32,253 nt of DNA from Candidatus Gastranaerophilales bacterium (GTDB taxonomy: Bacteria > Cyanobacteriota > Vampirovibrionia > Gastranaerophilales > Gastranaerophilaceae), in NCBI GenBank assembly GCA_947624645.1, contig CANQLG010000023.1, positions 1-32,253 of the forward strand. Direction: 5' to 3'. The notes beneath the pieces were generated by a model, which worked only from the letters and a program-made list of their open reading frames with translations, was not told the DNA's origin and searched no databases. A program made the position numbers and the translations under genes. Each line of letters opens with the position of its first letter. The stretch's first letter is position 1. Shown here in pieces: positions 23,590 through 32,176 of this stretch.

Positions 23590-24602
23590 GGTAATTTAGT
23601 ATTTAATTTTCTGAATACAAATTCAATGTTGGGGAAAAACATATAATTTAGTTTGTTTTCTTTTGCTTTTTTTGCCCAAAAATCAGCAAGCTCTACAAAA
23701 TGATGCAGAAGATTTTCATCATAGTTCATATTATTTAAAAGTTGATTGTATACATTCAGCGCTACTTGAGTAGCCCCGTTTTTTCTTGATTGTTTTATAA
23801 ATTCTTCAAGTTCTTTTTTATTGTCATTTATATTTGGCACTATAACATATTTTGTACAAAGTCTTTTTGTATAATCTTTATTTTTAGCTTTAGAATATTT
23901 TTTAAAATTATGCCAAACTTTATCAAAAGATTTTACGCCTTTTACTTTTTCGTGGCATTTTTTCGTTCCCGCATCAATAGAAATCATAAGGCTTATTGCG
24001 TTTTGTTTTATGCCTTGTTCAATTGCTTTTGAATATTGAATATTATTTGTGTGAATTATAATATTTTTAAAATTATTATCAAGTAAAAAGTATATAATAT
24101 CATCAAATTTAGGGTACAAGGTAGGTTCACCGCCGGCAAAATCAAATTCACAATCTTGAGCTATCACATTGTTTCTTATCATATCCTTAATAATTTCCAA
24201 CATATCATAAGGTTCTATAAATTCTTTTCGGAATTCTTGGTAGTTTGTATCTTTTTGTGATTTAGGTTCAACATGTCCCAAACAATATATGCAGTTGGAA
24301 TTGCATACTTGCCATGGCGATAATAATATGTAGTGAATTTTTTTATCGTCGATAAACTCTTCATCTTCTATTTGCTGACAGTTTTGGCATTCAATTCTGG
24401 CATTAGAATTTTTAATGCCTTCAATTTCTTTCGTACGATAATCAAAAAACTTATTCCAATCAATCTTTTCCCCGTCAAATACTTCATCGGAAATTTTTGG
24501 CCAGCCTTTTCCGTTATTGGCATTTGTTAAGGTACAGTATGTTATACCGATTTCTTTGTAATTAAAGCATATTGAAGTATTTAAATTATTACATATTTTC
24601 AT
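23586..24602 (-). CDS. Radical SAM protein, array family B
   Basis: A 338-aa rSAM protein that starts two bases after the stop codon of the gene at 24605, so the two are coupled. Auxiliary cysteines are C4, C23 and C72/C75 (CQNC), with a single Cys at the second site. The rSAM motif is CNSNCIYC (C100, C104, C107), followed after a long loop by FAGGEPTLYPKF. SIDAGTKKCHEKVKGVKSF is a divergent form of the central signature, and KYVIVPNIND is present. The C-terminus is plain, with no extension. Substrate unknown. Confidence 0.86.
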   Translation of the reverse strand: MKICNNLNTSICFNYKEIGITYCTLTNANNGKGWPKISDEVFDGEKIDWNKFFDYRTKEIEGIKNSNARIECQNCQQIEDEEFIDDKKIHYILLSPWQVCNSNCIYCLGHVEPKSQKDTNYQEFRKEFIEPYDMLEIIKDMIRNNVIAQDCEFDFAGGEPTLYPKFDDIIYFLLDNNFKNIIIHTNNIQYSKAIEQGIKQNAISLMISIDAGTKKCHEKVKGVKSFDKVWHNFKKYSKAKNKDYTKRLCTKYVIVPNINDNKKELEEFIKQSRKNGATQVALNVYNQLLNNMNYDENLLHHFVELADFWAKKAKENKLNYMFFPNIEFVFRKLNTKLP

Positions 24603-24604
24603 TA

Positions 24605-25681
24605 TTAATTATCTCTTATTTGTGCAATAAATGTATGATTAGTATACAGTTTTTTTAAATCTTTATCAAAATACTTAAATTTTATTGATTTTATAAAACG
24701 AGAAAAAATATTTTGTTTTTTTATAGTTTTATTATTAGTATTTTGAAAGAAAAAGCAATAAAATTCAGTTATAAAGTTTTGCTTTTTTGCTAATTTATCC
24801 ATTTCATATGCAAGATTAATAAAGTAATCATCAATATTATAGTTAGTAACTCTTGAATATCTGGCATCAATGTCAATTATAAGGTTTCTTACTCCAAGCT
24901 TTTTAGCAATATTAAGAAATTTTTTAAATTCCCTAATATTATCATTATATGTCGGAACAATTATATATTTAAGCCTGATAGCTTCACGTGATTTTTCGGT
25001 AGCCGCATATTTTGTAAGATTTTCAATAACTTTTTTAAATGCATCAACTCTTTTTATTTTTCTGTAAGTTTTTTCGGAACCTGAGTCTAATGACACAATT
25101 ATATATGTAGTTGCTTCATCCATTGCTCTAAAAAGGTTATGATTGTATTTAATTGCGTTAGTGGGAACAAAAACTCTTGCAAAATTATTAATTGCAAAAA
25201 GTTCAAGAAATTCATCACATTCCCTATATATAGTAAACTCTCCGCCTCCGATATGAAATTCACACCCTTTTTTTATAATACCTTGTTCAAAGTAGTATTT
25301 TAACAACGGAATTATGGAATATGTATTAGGATTTCTTGCCCATTGTTCCGTATTATTGGAGCAATATATACAATCTGCGTTGCACATGGAAAAGTGTGTA
25401 ATAGTAATTTGATCAATATAACGTTTATCATCCCAATCTTTTTCTTCGATTTTATAGCAGTTTTGACATTCTTTAGGACAATCACCCTGCTTAAAGATAT
25501 TTGCATATTTATCCATTCTGGCGAATAAGTCATCAACAGGAATAATTTGACCCCAATAATGATAAGCAAGTACAGGTGGGAACTGGTCATCAATCTGATC
25601 AACAGGTGAAAAACAGCAAGAAGCAAGTTTATTGTCAAAAAAACATAATCCATGTTGTATTAAATGACAGCTTTTATACAT
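24605..25681 (-). CDS. Radical SAM protein, array family B
   Basis: A 358-aa rSAM protein and the last member of the array. Auxiliary cysteines are C5, C22/C23 and C72/C75 (CQNC). The rSAM motif is CNADCIYC (C100, C104, C107). The SAM-loop is IGGGEFTIYRE. SLDSGSEKTYRKIKRVDAF and KYIIVPTYND match the family. The C-terminal 50 residues form an extra basic, aromatic tail (NIFSRFIKSIKFKYF) that is absent from most family B relatives and may bind membrane or a partner. The gene follows the GDPD gene by 41 bases on the same strand. Substrate unknown. Confidence 0.87.
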   Translation of the reverse strand: MYKSCHLIQHGLCFFDNKLASCCFSPVDQIDDQFPPVLAYHYWGQIIPVDDLFARMDKYANIFKQGDCPKECQNCYKIEEKDWDDKRYIDQITITHFSMCNADCIYCSNNTEQWARNPNTYSIIPLLKYYFEQGIIKKGCEFHIGGGEFTIYRECDEFLELFAINNFARVFVPTNAIKYNHNLFRAMDEATTYIIVSLDSGSEKTYRKIKRVDAFKKVIENLTKYAATEKSREAIRLKYIIVPTYNDNIREFKKFLNIAKKLGVRNLIIDIDARYSRVTNYNIDDYFINLAYEMDKLAKKQNFITEFYCFFFQNTNNKTIKKQNIFSRFIKSIKFKYFDKDLKKLYTNHTFIAQIRDN

Positions 25682-25722
25682 AATAAGTTAATGCTAACAT
25701 TGATACAATTTTTTTTCAATAT

Positions 25723-26631
25723 TTATATTGATTTTATGCATTCTTCCAAGACATTTCGGCTTATGGTATCAGTGGTAATTCCTGTAACATTATATTCATA
25801 TAAGCCTATAATTTTATCAATATCATTAACTGTCCAAGTTTCAATATCAAATTCGGCATCTTCAATTAACTCAACACTTTCATCATTTAATTTAGAGGAC
25901 TTAATATCTAAAAAAACTTCATTATGTCCGTTATCCAGTTCTTTAAGAATATCAATTGTTGATTCTGACGGTTTTTTGCTTGTTAAATATCCCAGTCTGG
26001 CATCAGGCATAAATTCACTGATTGTTTTTAAATAGTCTTCGTTAAAACTAATCCAGGTAATATTATCTTCAAGCCCGGCTTCTTTAACGGCATTGACAAG
26101 AATTTGAGCTTTTTGTGCATCAAAACAAGAACTTTCTTTTAACTCAACATATACATTTAATCCGTATTCTTTGGCACAATCGAGTAATTCAAAGAATGAC
26201 GGAATTTTTGTATCTTTATATTCTTCCCCTTTCCAACAGCCGAAATCGTACTGCCTCAATTCATCAAACATTAAACTTGAACATTTTTTAGGCCAAAATA
26301 TACGCTTCCCGTCTGTTGTTCTTGCCGTCCTGTTTATTTTAGAATCATGAAGAAGCACGGGAACCGAATCTTTTGTCCATTCTATATCACATTCTACCGT
26401 TGTATAACCGTTTTTGGCTGCTGCAATAAATGCGGGTATTGTGTTTTCGGGAGCTTCTTCACAGTAGCCTCTATGTGCAATTACATTTATTTTGGGTACT
26501 TGTTCGGTTATTTCTTCATCATTTCCTATAAAAATATTATCTTCATTGGCATTTAAATAACTTATCGGTGCGGATAATTGTGTATTATGCACTTGATTAT
26601 ATGAATTGTTTATATTGTTAACTGAAAACAT
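25723..26631 (-). CDS. Glycerophosphodiester phosphodiesterase-family protein
   Basis: A 302-aa protein of the GDPD family, which hydrolyses glycerophosphodiesters to glycerol-3-phosphate and an alcohol. Catalytic and metal residues are visible: AHRG (H53, R54), PENT (E62), VECDIE (E80, D82) and LLHD (H95), followed by the usual LRQYDFG and VYVELK segments of the TIM barrel. The N-terminal 45 residues are Asn-rich, polar and without any signal peptide or membrane segment, resembling the N-terminus of the upstream lysozyme-like protein. It follows that gene by 27 bases and is probably cotranscribed with it. A conventional GDPD is about 240-260 aa, so the extra length is this N-terminal tail. 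Confidence 0.92.
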   Translation of the reverse strand: MFSVNNINNSYNQVHNTQLSAPISYLNANEDNIFIGNDEEITEQVPKINVIAHRGYCEEAPENTIPAFIAAAKNGYTTVECDIEWTKDSVPVLLHDSKINRTARTTDGKRIFWPKKCSSLMFDELRQYDFGCWKGEEYKDTKIPSFFELLDCAKEYGLNVYVELKESSCFDAQKAQILVNAVKEAGLEDNITWISFNEDYLKTISEFMPDARLGYLTSKKPSESTIDILKELDNGHNEVFLDIKSSKLNDESVELIEDAEFDIETWTVNDIDKIIGLYEYNVTGITTDTISRNVLEECIKSI

Positions 26632-26658
26632 TTAATTTTATCCTTTTATGTTTATGGT

Positions 26659-27849
26659 TTATACCATGAATCCGTCCGAAAAATAGTTCGCATATACTGT
26701 CTTGTTGTTGTTATCTATACTTTGGTATGCATACATCGTTGCTAAAGTATTAACATTGACTGTAAATTGGTCATAATCAAAATTTTCAGGGTTACTCAAA
26801 AGTGTACCGATTTTATCGGCAAGAAGTCTGTCTGATTGCATGCCTGTTTGCCCTGTACCTTTATTCCATCCGTATGCTAAATATTCATTCTTAGTCATTT
26901 CTTGTCCAACTTCAGTTAATACATATCTTAATTTATTCAAAGACGTTTCATCTAAAGTGAAATTGGCATTGTTCTTTTTTAATAATTCATTTAATTTGTT
27001 AAGTTGAAATTCTTCATTATAGTCTTTTTCCACCTTTTTATCTGATATTTTTGTACCGTTTTGCGACAGAAAAAGTTGTTTAAGAGTTTGTCTTATTTCG
27101 GTTTGTGAATTGGTATCAATATTTTCATAAAAATTGACAATATCATTAAGTAATTGCTTACCTTCTGTTTCTATACTTTCAGGATTTATATTTTTCTTAA
27201 TAAATTCTTGTTCAAGTCTTGAATGTTCTTGTGCTAAAGTATTTTGATAATTACCGTAATTATCTGAAATTGAAGATAAAACTATAATAGTGGCAATAGC
27301 CGATAAATCAGGATTATTATATAGATTGTTACTTGATTTACCTTTTGCTTTAATCCCGTAATTTTTGATTAATTCTTTTTGGTCATCGGTTAATTTATCA
27401 CTGTTTAAAAAGTCATAAATTTTCATTTGTGTAAGTCCTGAAGAAGCTGAAGTTTTATCAAAAAATTTGGCTATACTTCTTATAATTTTATGGATGCCTT
27501 TATTTTCTTTGTTATAACCTTTTTCTTCTCCCATACCTGTTTCTTGGCTGGCTAAAGCAAGTGCTACACAGGCAAGGTTATCATATTCTTCTGAGGATAA
27601 ACTTAAATCTTCACAAAGATTTGATTTATTACTTTTTAAAGCTTCTAAAAATTTTTTGCCGGATTCATTGGAGTTAATATCAACCTGTTCAAAGGTTTCA
27701 AAAAAATTGCCTCTATCGTCTTCTTGTTTTGTTGTAGTATACATTATGCTTATATCTTCAAGTCTGATATCAGGTTCGTTTCCTCGTCTATAAGCAATGT
27801 TTTTATTATTATCATTGTTGTGAATTAAATTATTATTAACATTAGACAT
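26659..27849 (-). CDS. Lysozyme-like (transglycosylase-fold) protein, Asn-rich
   Basis: A 396-aa protein. Residues 1-30 are Asn-rich and disordered-looking. Around residues 92-145 there is a pattern of the lysozyme/lytic-transglycosylase fold: ALALASQETGMGE with a candidate catalytic E103, and later SSGLTQMKIYDFL, matching the SGL.Q motif of SLT-type enzymes. The C-terminal half is helical, with YLAYGWNKGTG reminiscent of a second muralytic-type segment, and has no known motif that I can name. There is no signal peptide, so if it acts on peptidoglycan it must leave the cell by another route. It is divergent from bioF and leads into the GDPD gene. The catalytic assignment is moderate at best. 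Confidence 0.7.
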   Translation of the reverse strand: MSNVNNNLIHNNDNNKNIAYRRGNEPDIRLEDISIMYTTTKQEDDRGNFFETFEQVDINSNESGKKFLEALKSNKSNLCEDLSLSSEEYDNLACVALALASQETGMGEEKGYNKENKGIHKIIRSIAKFFDKTSASSGLTQMKIYDFLNSDKLTDDQKELIKNYGIKAKGKSSNNLYNNPDLSAIATIIVLSSISDNYGNYQNTLAQEHSRLEQEFIKKNINPESIETEGKQLLNDIVNFYENIDTNSQTEIRQTLKQLFLSQNGTKISDKKVEKDYNEEFQLNKLNELLKKNNANFTLDETSLNKLRYVLTEVGQEMTKNEYLAYGWNKGTGQTGMQSDRLLADKIGTLLSNPENFDYDQFTVNVNTLATMYAYQSIDNNNKTVYANYFSDGFMV

Positions 27850-27932
27850 AAAATTTTTATCGGCATAAAATATAAAAACTTTAGTTATTTTTAAGAAAAA
27901 TTAAAAAAAATTCAAAGATGAAAATGTGATAT

Positions 27933-27938
27933 TATACT
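27933..27938 (+). promoter_or_regulatory. Candidate -10 box of the bio operon
   Basis: TATACT is placed 22 bases upstream of the bioF ATG. A weak -35, TTCAAA, is at 27911-27916 with a 16-base spacer. I see no BirA-type operator. Confidence 0.3.
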
Positions 27939-27960
27939 GCCTTTGATTTATACTGGGATT

Positions 27961-29115
27961 ATGAATTATTACGAACAAACAATAGAAAAACTGAAAGAAA
28001 AAGATAATTTCAGACAAATACACAAAATAGAAGAAAAATTTGGTAAATATGTATTGGCGGACGGTATTAAAATGCTTAATTTATCGTCTAATGATTATTT
28101 AAATTTGAGTACTAACAAAGAATTAAAATCTGAATTTATAGAAAAATATTCAAAGGATAATGAATTTATTTTTTCATCGGCATCTTCAAGACTTTTAACA
28201 GGTACTTCAAAAGTATACAAAATATTGGAAAAACATCTTGCCTCGATGTTTAAAAAAGAGTCTGCATTATTATTTAATACGGGCTATCAGTGTAACTTGG
28301 GGGTAGTATCAGCTTTAGTTAACAGAGATGACGTAATATTTTCAGACAAATTAAATCATGCAAGTATAATAGACGGCATGAGGCTTTCAGGTACGGAATT
28401 TTTTCGGTATAAACATTTTGATTACGATAATTTGGAAGAACTTTTGATAAAACACAGAAAAAATTATAAAAAGGCAATAATAATATCCGAATCGGTATTT
28501 AGTATGGATGGGGATATAGCAGATATAAAAAAACTGACGGAGTTAAAGAAAAAGTATGATTGCCTGTTAATGATAGATGAAGCGCATGCATTCGGGATAT
28601 TCGGAAATAATATGGCAGGATGCAGTGATGAAAACAATTTGCTTGATGAAGTCGATATAATAACAGCTACGTTGGGTAAATCTTTCGGATCAATGGGGGC
28701 ATTTTGCACTGCAGATAAAACTATTATTGATTACTTAATAAATAAAGCAAACTCATTTATTTTTTCGACAGCGCTGCCATCCGTTAATATAATGTGGGCA
28801 AATTTTTTGATAGAAGAAAAATTTGAAATCGTAAAACAACAATCTCAAAAACTCAGATTGTTGATAAATCAAGCACATCAGTATTTGGGAGATAATGGTT
28901 TAACTCAAATTATCCCCGTTATAATAGGAGAAAATGAAAAAACAATAAAAATAGCACAAGAACTTCAGTCTAAAGGCTATTATGTTTTACCCGTAAGGCC
29001 GCCCACCGTACCCGTAAATACATCAAGATTAAGGCTTTCGTTAACATCCGAGATTACATTTGAAGAGTTTAAAACGGTTATAGATATGGTCAGAGGATTT
29101 TTAAATGTTGAGTAA
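27961..29115 (+). CDS. bioF: 8-amino-7-oxononanoate synthase
   Basis: A 384-aa alpha-oxoamine synthase of usual BioF length, condensing pimeloyl-ACP (or CoA) with L-alanine to 8-amino-7-oxononanoate, the first ring-forming step of biotin synthesis. Hallmarks are SSNDYLNLS, the SSASSRLLTGT segment, NHAS (H133), SESVFSMDGD, the PLP-binding DEAHAFGIFG (D206, H209) and the Schiff-base Lys in TLGKSFGSMGAF (K240). The ATG at 27961 is chosen over a TTG 18 bases upstream. It heads an overlapping operon with bioG and bioC, which supply the pimeloyl moiety, so BioF rather than another alpha-oxoamine synthase is well supported. Confidence 0.95.
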   Translation: MNYYEQTIEKLKEKDNFRQIHKIEEKFGKYVLADGIKMLNLSSNDYLNLSTNKELKSEFIEKYSKDNEFIFSSASSRLLTGTSKVYKILEKHLASMFKKESALLFNTGYQCNLGVVSALVNRDDVIFSDKLNHASIIDGMRLSGTEFFRYKHFDYDNLEELLIKHRKNYKKAIIISESVFSMDGDIADIKKLTELKKKYDCLLMIDEAHAFGIFGNNMAGCSDENNLLDEVDIITATLGKSFGSMGAFCTADKTIIDYLINKANSFIFSTALPSVNIMWANFLIEEKFEIVKQQSQKLRLLINQAHQYLGDNGLTQIIPVIIGENEKTIKIAQELQSKGYYVLPVRPPTVPVNTSRLRLSLTSEITFEEFKTVIDMVRGFLNVE

Positions 29116-29731
29116 ATGGCTGAATAAAAAATTCAACAAAAGTGTTATTGTATTTTTTAACGGATGGGGAATGGATGAAAGAATCGTTTCTGATTTGGAT
29201 TATGGCAATAATGATGTTTTAACCGTATTTGATTACAGAGATTTAAAATTTGAAGAAATAGAATTTTCAGGGTATGAAAGAAAAATTTTAATTGCTTGGT
29301 CAATGGGTGTATATGTTTGCAGCTATTTTTATAATATGCTGAAAGATTTTGACCGATTTATAGCAGTAAACGGCACTCAAAAACCGATTGATGATGAATA
29401 TGGCATACCTGTTGATATCTATAATTTGACGGTTGAAAATTTTAATGAATTATCTTGCGAAAAATTTATGAAAAAAGTCACGACAGAAGTTAATTTAAAA
29501 GAATACAGCGCACGTTCGATAGATGAATTAAAATCGGAATTAATAAGTTTAAGAGATTTGAAAATTGAAAAGCAGCTTCACTTTGATAAAGCAATAATAT
29601 CACGTAAAGACAGAATAATCCCTTATAAAAATCAATTGAATTATTGGAAACAAACAAAAGCAAAAATTGAAGAAAAAGATGGAAATCATTTTATCTTTAA
29701 TCAATATGGAAGCTGGGATGCTTTATTATGA
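29105..29731 (+). CDS. bioG: Pimeloyl-ACP methyl ester esterase BioG
   Basis: A 208-aa alpha/beta hydrolase of the BioG (DUF452) family. It removes the methyl group from pimeloyl-ACP methyl ester, ending the BioC-dependent disguise of the growing chain. The family motif FFNGWGMDE is at 17-25, and the nucleophile lies in AWSMGVY (S66). A late Asp (SRKDRII) and His (GNHFIF) complete a likely triad. It overlaps the end of bioF by 11 nt and the start of bioC by 4 nt (ATGA), showing tight coupling. BioG replaces BioH in many bacteria, and the bioC partner next door supports the name. Confidence 0.9.
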   Translation: MLSKWLNKKFNKSVIVFFNGWGMDERIVSDLDYGNNDVLTVFDYRDLKFEEIEFSGYERKILIAWSMGVYVCSYFYNMLKDFDRFIAVNGTQKPIDDEYGIPVDIYNLTVENFNELSCEKFMKKVTTEVNLKEYSARSIDELKSELISLRDLKIEKQLHFDKAIISRKDRIIPYKNQLNYWKQTKAKIEEKDGNHFIFNQYGSWDALL

Positions 29732-30447
29732 TTGATAAAACATTAATAAAAAAAAGATTTTCAAAAAGTTTGAGTACTTATGAAGATAATGCAATTATTC
29801 AAAAGATAATGGCTGATAAATTGATTGAACTTATTAATGACAGAGAGTATAAATCTGTATTGGAAATCGGATGTTCAACGGGAATATTAACAAGAAAAAT
29901 AAAGGAAAAAATTAATTATAACAAATATAGTGCAATAGATATAGTAGGAGAAGCTTGTAAGTATGTTCTTCAAATTATAAATGATGCTGAATTTACGGAA
30001 GAAGATATAGAAACGGCAGAAATAAACGAAAATTATGATTTAATAATATCGAATGCTTGTATGCAGTGGTGTAATGATTTTGAAAAAACAATGCAAAAAC
30101 TAATAAGCAGATTAAATTATGGCGGAGTGCTGGCAGTATCTGTTTTTGCAAAAGAGAATATGAAAGAAATAAAAAGCTTTTTTAATTTGCCTCAGAGTCA
30201 ACATCCGACAATCTCTGGGGCAAAAGTATATGAACAAGAACCGATAAAAATTTATTTTGAAAGTCCTATTTCTGTTTTAAATCATATAAAGTTGACTGGA
30301 GTAAATGCAATAAAACCATATAAATTTACGAAAACAAAATTAAAAGAGTTTGAAGAATATTATAAGACAAATTATTCCGAAAATGGGAAAGTATATTTAA
30401 CTTATGCTCCAAAGTATATTATTTATGTTAAACCCGAGCGGTACTGA
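29728..30447 (+). CDS. bioC: Malonyl-ACP O-methyltransferase BioC
   Basis: A 239-aa SAM-dependent class I methyltransferase that methylates the free carboxyl of malonyl-ACP so that fatty-acid enzymes can build pimeloyl-ACP. The N-terminus has the BioC-type FSKSLSTYEDNAIIQ, and the SAM-binding loop is VLEIGCSTGILT at 44-55. Further BioC-like features are ISNACMQWCNDF and LAVSVFAKENMKEI. It is the last gene of the bioF-bioG-bioC operon and overlaps the end of the convergent ComM-type gene by 25 nt, so the operon terminator must lie within that gene. Confidence 0.92.
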   Translation: MIDKTLIKKRFSKSLSTYEDNAIIQKIMADKLIELINDREYKSVLEIGCSTGILTRKIKEKINYNKYSAIDIVGEACKYVLQIINDAEFTEEDIETAEINENYDLIISNACMQWCNDFEKTMQKLISRLNYGGVLAVSVFAKENMKEIKSFFNLPQSQHPTISGAKVYEQEPIKIYFESPISVLNHIKLTGVNAIKPYKFTKTKLKEFEEYYKTNYSENGKVYLTYAPKYIIYVKPERY

Positions 30448-31970
30448 ACAGCTTGCGCTATATGGTTAGTTTGAATATTTTGCGCATTCTCAAGGTCGGC
30501 AATAGTTCTTGCAAGTTTTAAGAGTCTGTCATAAGCTCTTGCCGAGAGGTTAAATTTTTTAACGGCGTTTTTAAGCAGATTGGATGCAGTATCATCGAGT
30601 TGGCAGAATTTTTTGATTAATTTCGGCGTAAGTTCGGAATTTGTATAAATACCATAATTTTTATAACGTTCAAGTTGGATATTTCGTGCATTAACAACTC
30701 TTTGTCTGATTTGTTCCGAGGACTCTGCTTCAAATGGAGTTTTATCGGTTAATTCATCCAGTTTAAGTCTTGGAACATCAATAATGATATCAATTCTATC
30801 TAAAAGAGGTCCTGATAATTTAGAACGGTACTGTTTAATTTGATATTCCGTACAAGTACAGTTTTTTTCTGAGTCGCCAAGATATCCGCAAGGGCATGGG
30901 TTCATAGCACCGAGCAGAATAAAATCGGATGGAAATTCCAATCTCATTTTTGCTCTTGCGATAACTATTTTCCCATCTTCAAGCGGCTGACGAAGCACTT
31001 CAAGAACATTTCTCGGAAATTCAACAAATTCATCAAGAAAAAGGACCCCTCTATGCGCCAATGTAATTTCTCCGGGTTTAGGGTTTGTGCCTCCGCCTAT
31101 AATACCTATTGCAGAAGCAGTATGGTGAACACTTCTAAATGGTCTTTGGGTAATTAAAGGTTTATTTGGGTTTAAAAGTGAACTTATACTATATATTTTT
31201 GTGAGTTCAATAGATTCATCAAATGTCAAAGGGGGTAAAATAGAAGGAAAACATTTAGCCAATAATGTTTTCCCTGAGCCGGGAGGTCCTGACATTAAAA
31301 GATTATGTGCACCTGCTGCCGCAATTTCAAGCGCTTTTTTAGCTTTTAATTGACCTTTTACATCTTTAAAGTCAAAATATCCGTTATTTAGGTCAGATTC
31401 ACAAGTATATTCGTTAATATTGACCTGAAAAGGTGTTAACTCTTTATGATTTGGAGCATCTTCAGAGCTGAAATGGTTAACTATATCAACAAGATTTTTG
31501 GCTCCGAGGATATTAATACCCGAAACAATGGCTGCTTCTTTAGCATTTTCAAAAGGTACAACAATAGTTTTAACCCCTAAATCTTTAAGTCCTGCAGTAA
31601 TGGGCAATACTCCCGAAACACTGCGTAAAGAACCGTCTAATGACAATTCTCCAATGAATGCAATATCTTTAAAATCTGTTTGTGTAATAATACCTGTTTT
31701 TGCCAGAATCCCGACAGCAATAGGAAGGTCATAGTAGCTTCCTATTTTTTTTATATCCGCAGGTGCAAGATTTATGACTATTTTTTTTGCGGGAAACTCA
31801 TAGCCTGAGTTTTTAATGGCAGAGCGTACTCTTTCTCTTGCTTCCGTAATTGATGTATCAGGTAGTCCGACTATGGAAACAGAGGGAAGAGAGTTATTGA
31901 TATCAACTTCCACGAGTATTTTGAATATATTAAGTCCTATAACGCTTGCCGTAAGAATTTGTGAAATCAC
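30423..31970 (-). CDS. comM: ComM/YifB-family Mg-chelatase-like AAA+ ATPase
   Basis: A 515-aa protein of full family length. Domain order is the N-terminal Lon-protease-like fold (SLPSVSIVGLPD...ARERVRSA, then INLAPAD and GELSLDG), the AAA+ core with Walker A GPPGSGKT (227-234) and Walker B GVLFLDE (307-313), and a Cys cluster in MNPCPCGYLGDSEKNCTC. The C-terminal domain has LSGPLLDRIDI and LSARAYDRLLK..RTIADL. ComM is a hexameric DNA helicase that promotes branch migration in natural transformation. The start is GTG at 31970 with an extended -10 (TGC-TATACT) about 30 bases upstream. It is an ordinary housekeeping or competence gene, not obviously linked to the rSAM array. Confidence 0.93.
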   Translation of the reverse strand: MISQILTASVIGLNIFKILVEVDINNSLPSVSIVGLPDTSITEARERVRSAIKNSGYEFPAKKIVINLAPADIKKIGSYYDLPIAVGILAKTGIITQTDFKDIAFIGELSLDGSLRSVSGVLPITAGLKDLGVKTIVVPFENAKEAAIVSGINILGAKNLVDIVNHFSSEDAPNHKELTPFQVNINEYTCESDLNNGYFDFKDVKGQLKAKKALEIAAAGAHNLLMSGPPGSGKTLLAKCFPSILPPLTFDESIELTKIYSISSLLNPNKPLITQRPFRSVHHTASAIGIIGGGTNPKPGEITLAHRGVLFLDEFVEFPRNVLEVLRQPLEDGKIVIARAKMRLEFPSDFILLGAMNPCPCGYLGDSEKNCTCTEYQIKQYRSKLSGPLLDRIDIIIDVPRLKLDELTDKTPFEAESSEQIRQRVVNARNIQLERYKNYGIYTNSELTPKLIKKFCQLDDTASNLLKNAVKKFNLSARAYDRLLKLARTIADLENAQNIQTNHIAQAVQYRSGLT

Positions 31971-32002
31971 GGATTTATTATCTCAATTATGTGTACGAAG
32001 TT

Positions 32003-32011
32003 AGTATAGCA
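32003..32011 (-). promoter_or_regulatory. Extended -10 promoter of comM
   Basis: On the minus strand TGC-TATACT forms an extended -10 whose start point would fall near 31996, about 26 bases before the GTG start of comM. Confidence 0.4.
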
Positions 32012-32075
32012 TTATAAAAAAAGAACTAATGTAAAGTTATGTAAAATTATTGATAAAAAGACGCATATAAAAAAA

Positions 32076-32103
32076 TTTACGGTCTTTATAAGTGGTGTAA
32101 AAT
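32076..32103 (+). promoter_or_regulatory. Candidate promoter for a short plus-strand RNA
   Basis: TTTACG at 32076-32081 and TAAAAT at 32098-32103 are separated by 16 bases, and TG directly precedes the -10. Transcription would start near 32110, just before the terminator hairpin at 32151. Confidence 0.3.
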
Positions 32104-32150
32104 AAAAAGTCTAAACTGAACAACTATCTACCAAAACTAACCTAGTTAAC

Positions 32151-32176
32151 GCTCTTTACCAAAAGAGCTTTTTTTT
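32151..32176 (+). terminator. Rho-independent terminator
   Basis: GCTCTTT (32151-32157), a four-base loop, AAAGAGC (32162-32168) and a run of eight T form a classic intrinsic terminator on the plus strand. A small stem AACTA/TAGTT precedes it. No plus-strand gene ends nearby, so it may end a short RNA starting near 32110, or act as a leader attenuator for a gene beyond the window. Confidence 0.65.

Noticed and set aside
25312-25653. 113-codon minus-strand open frame
   Set aside because: It is an alternate frame inside the rSAM gene at 24605.
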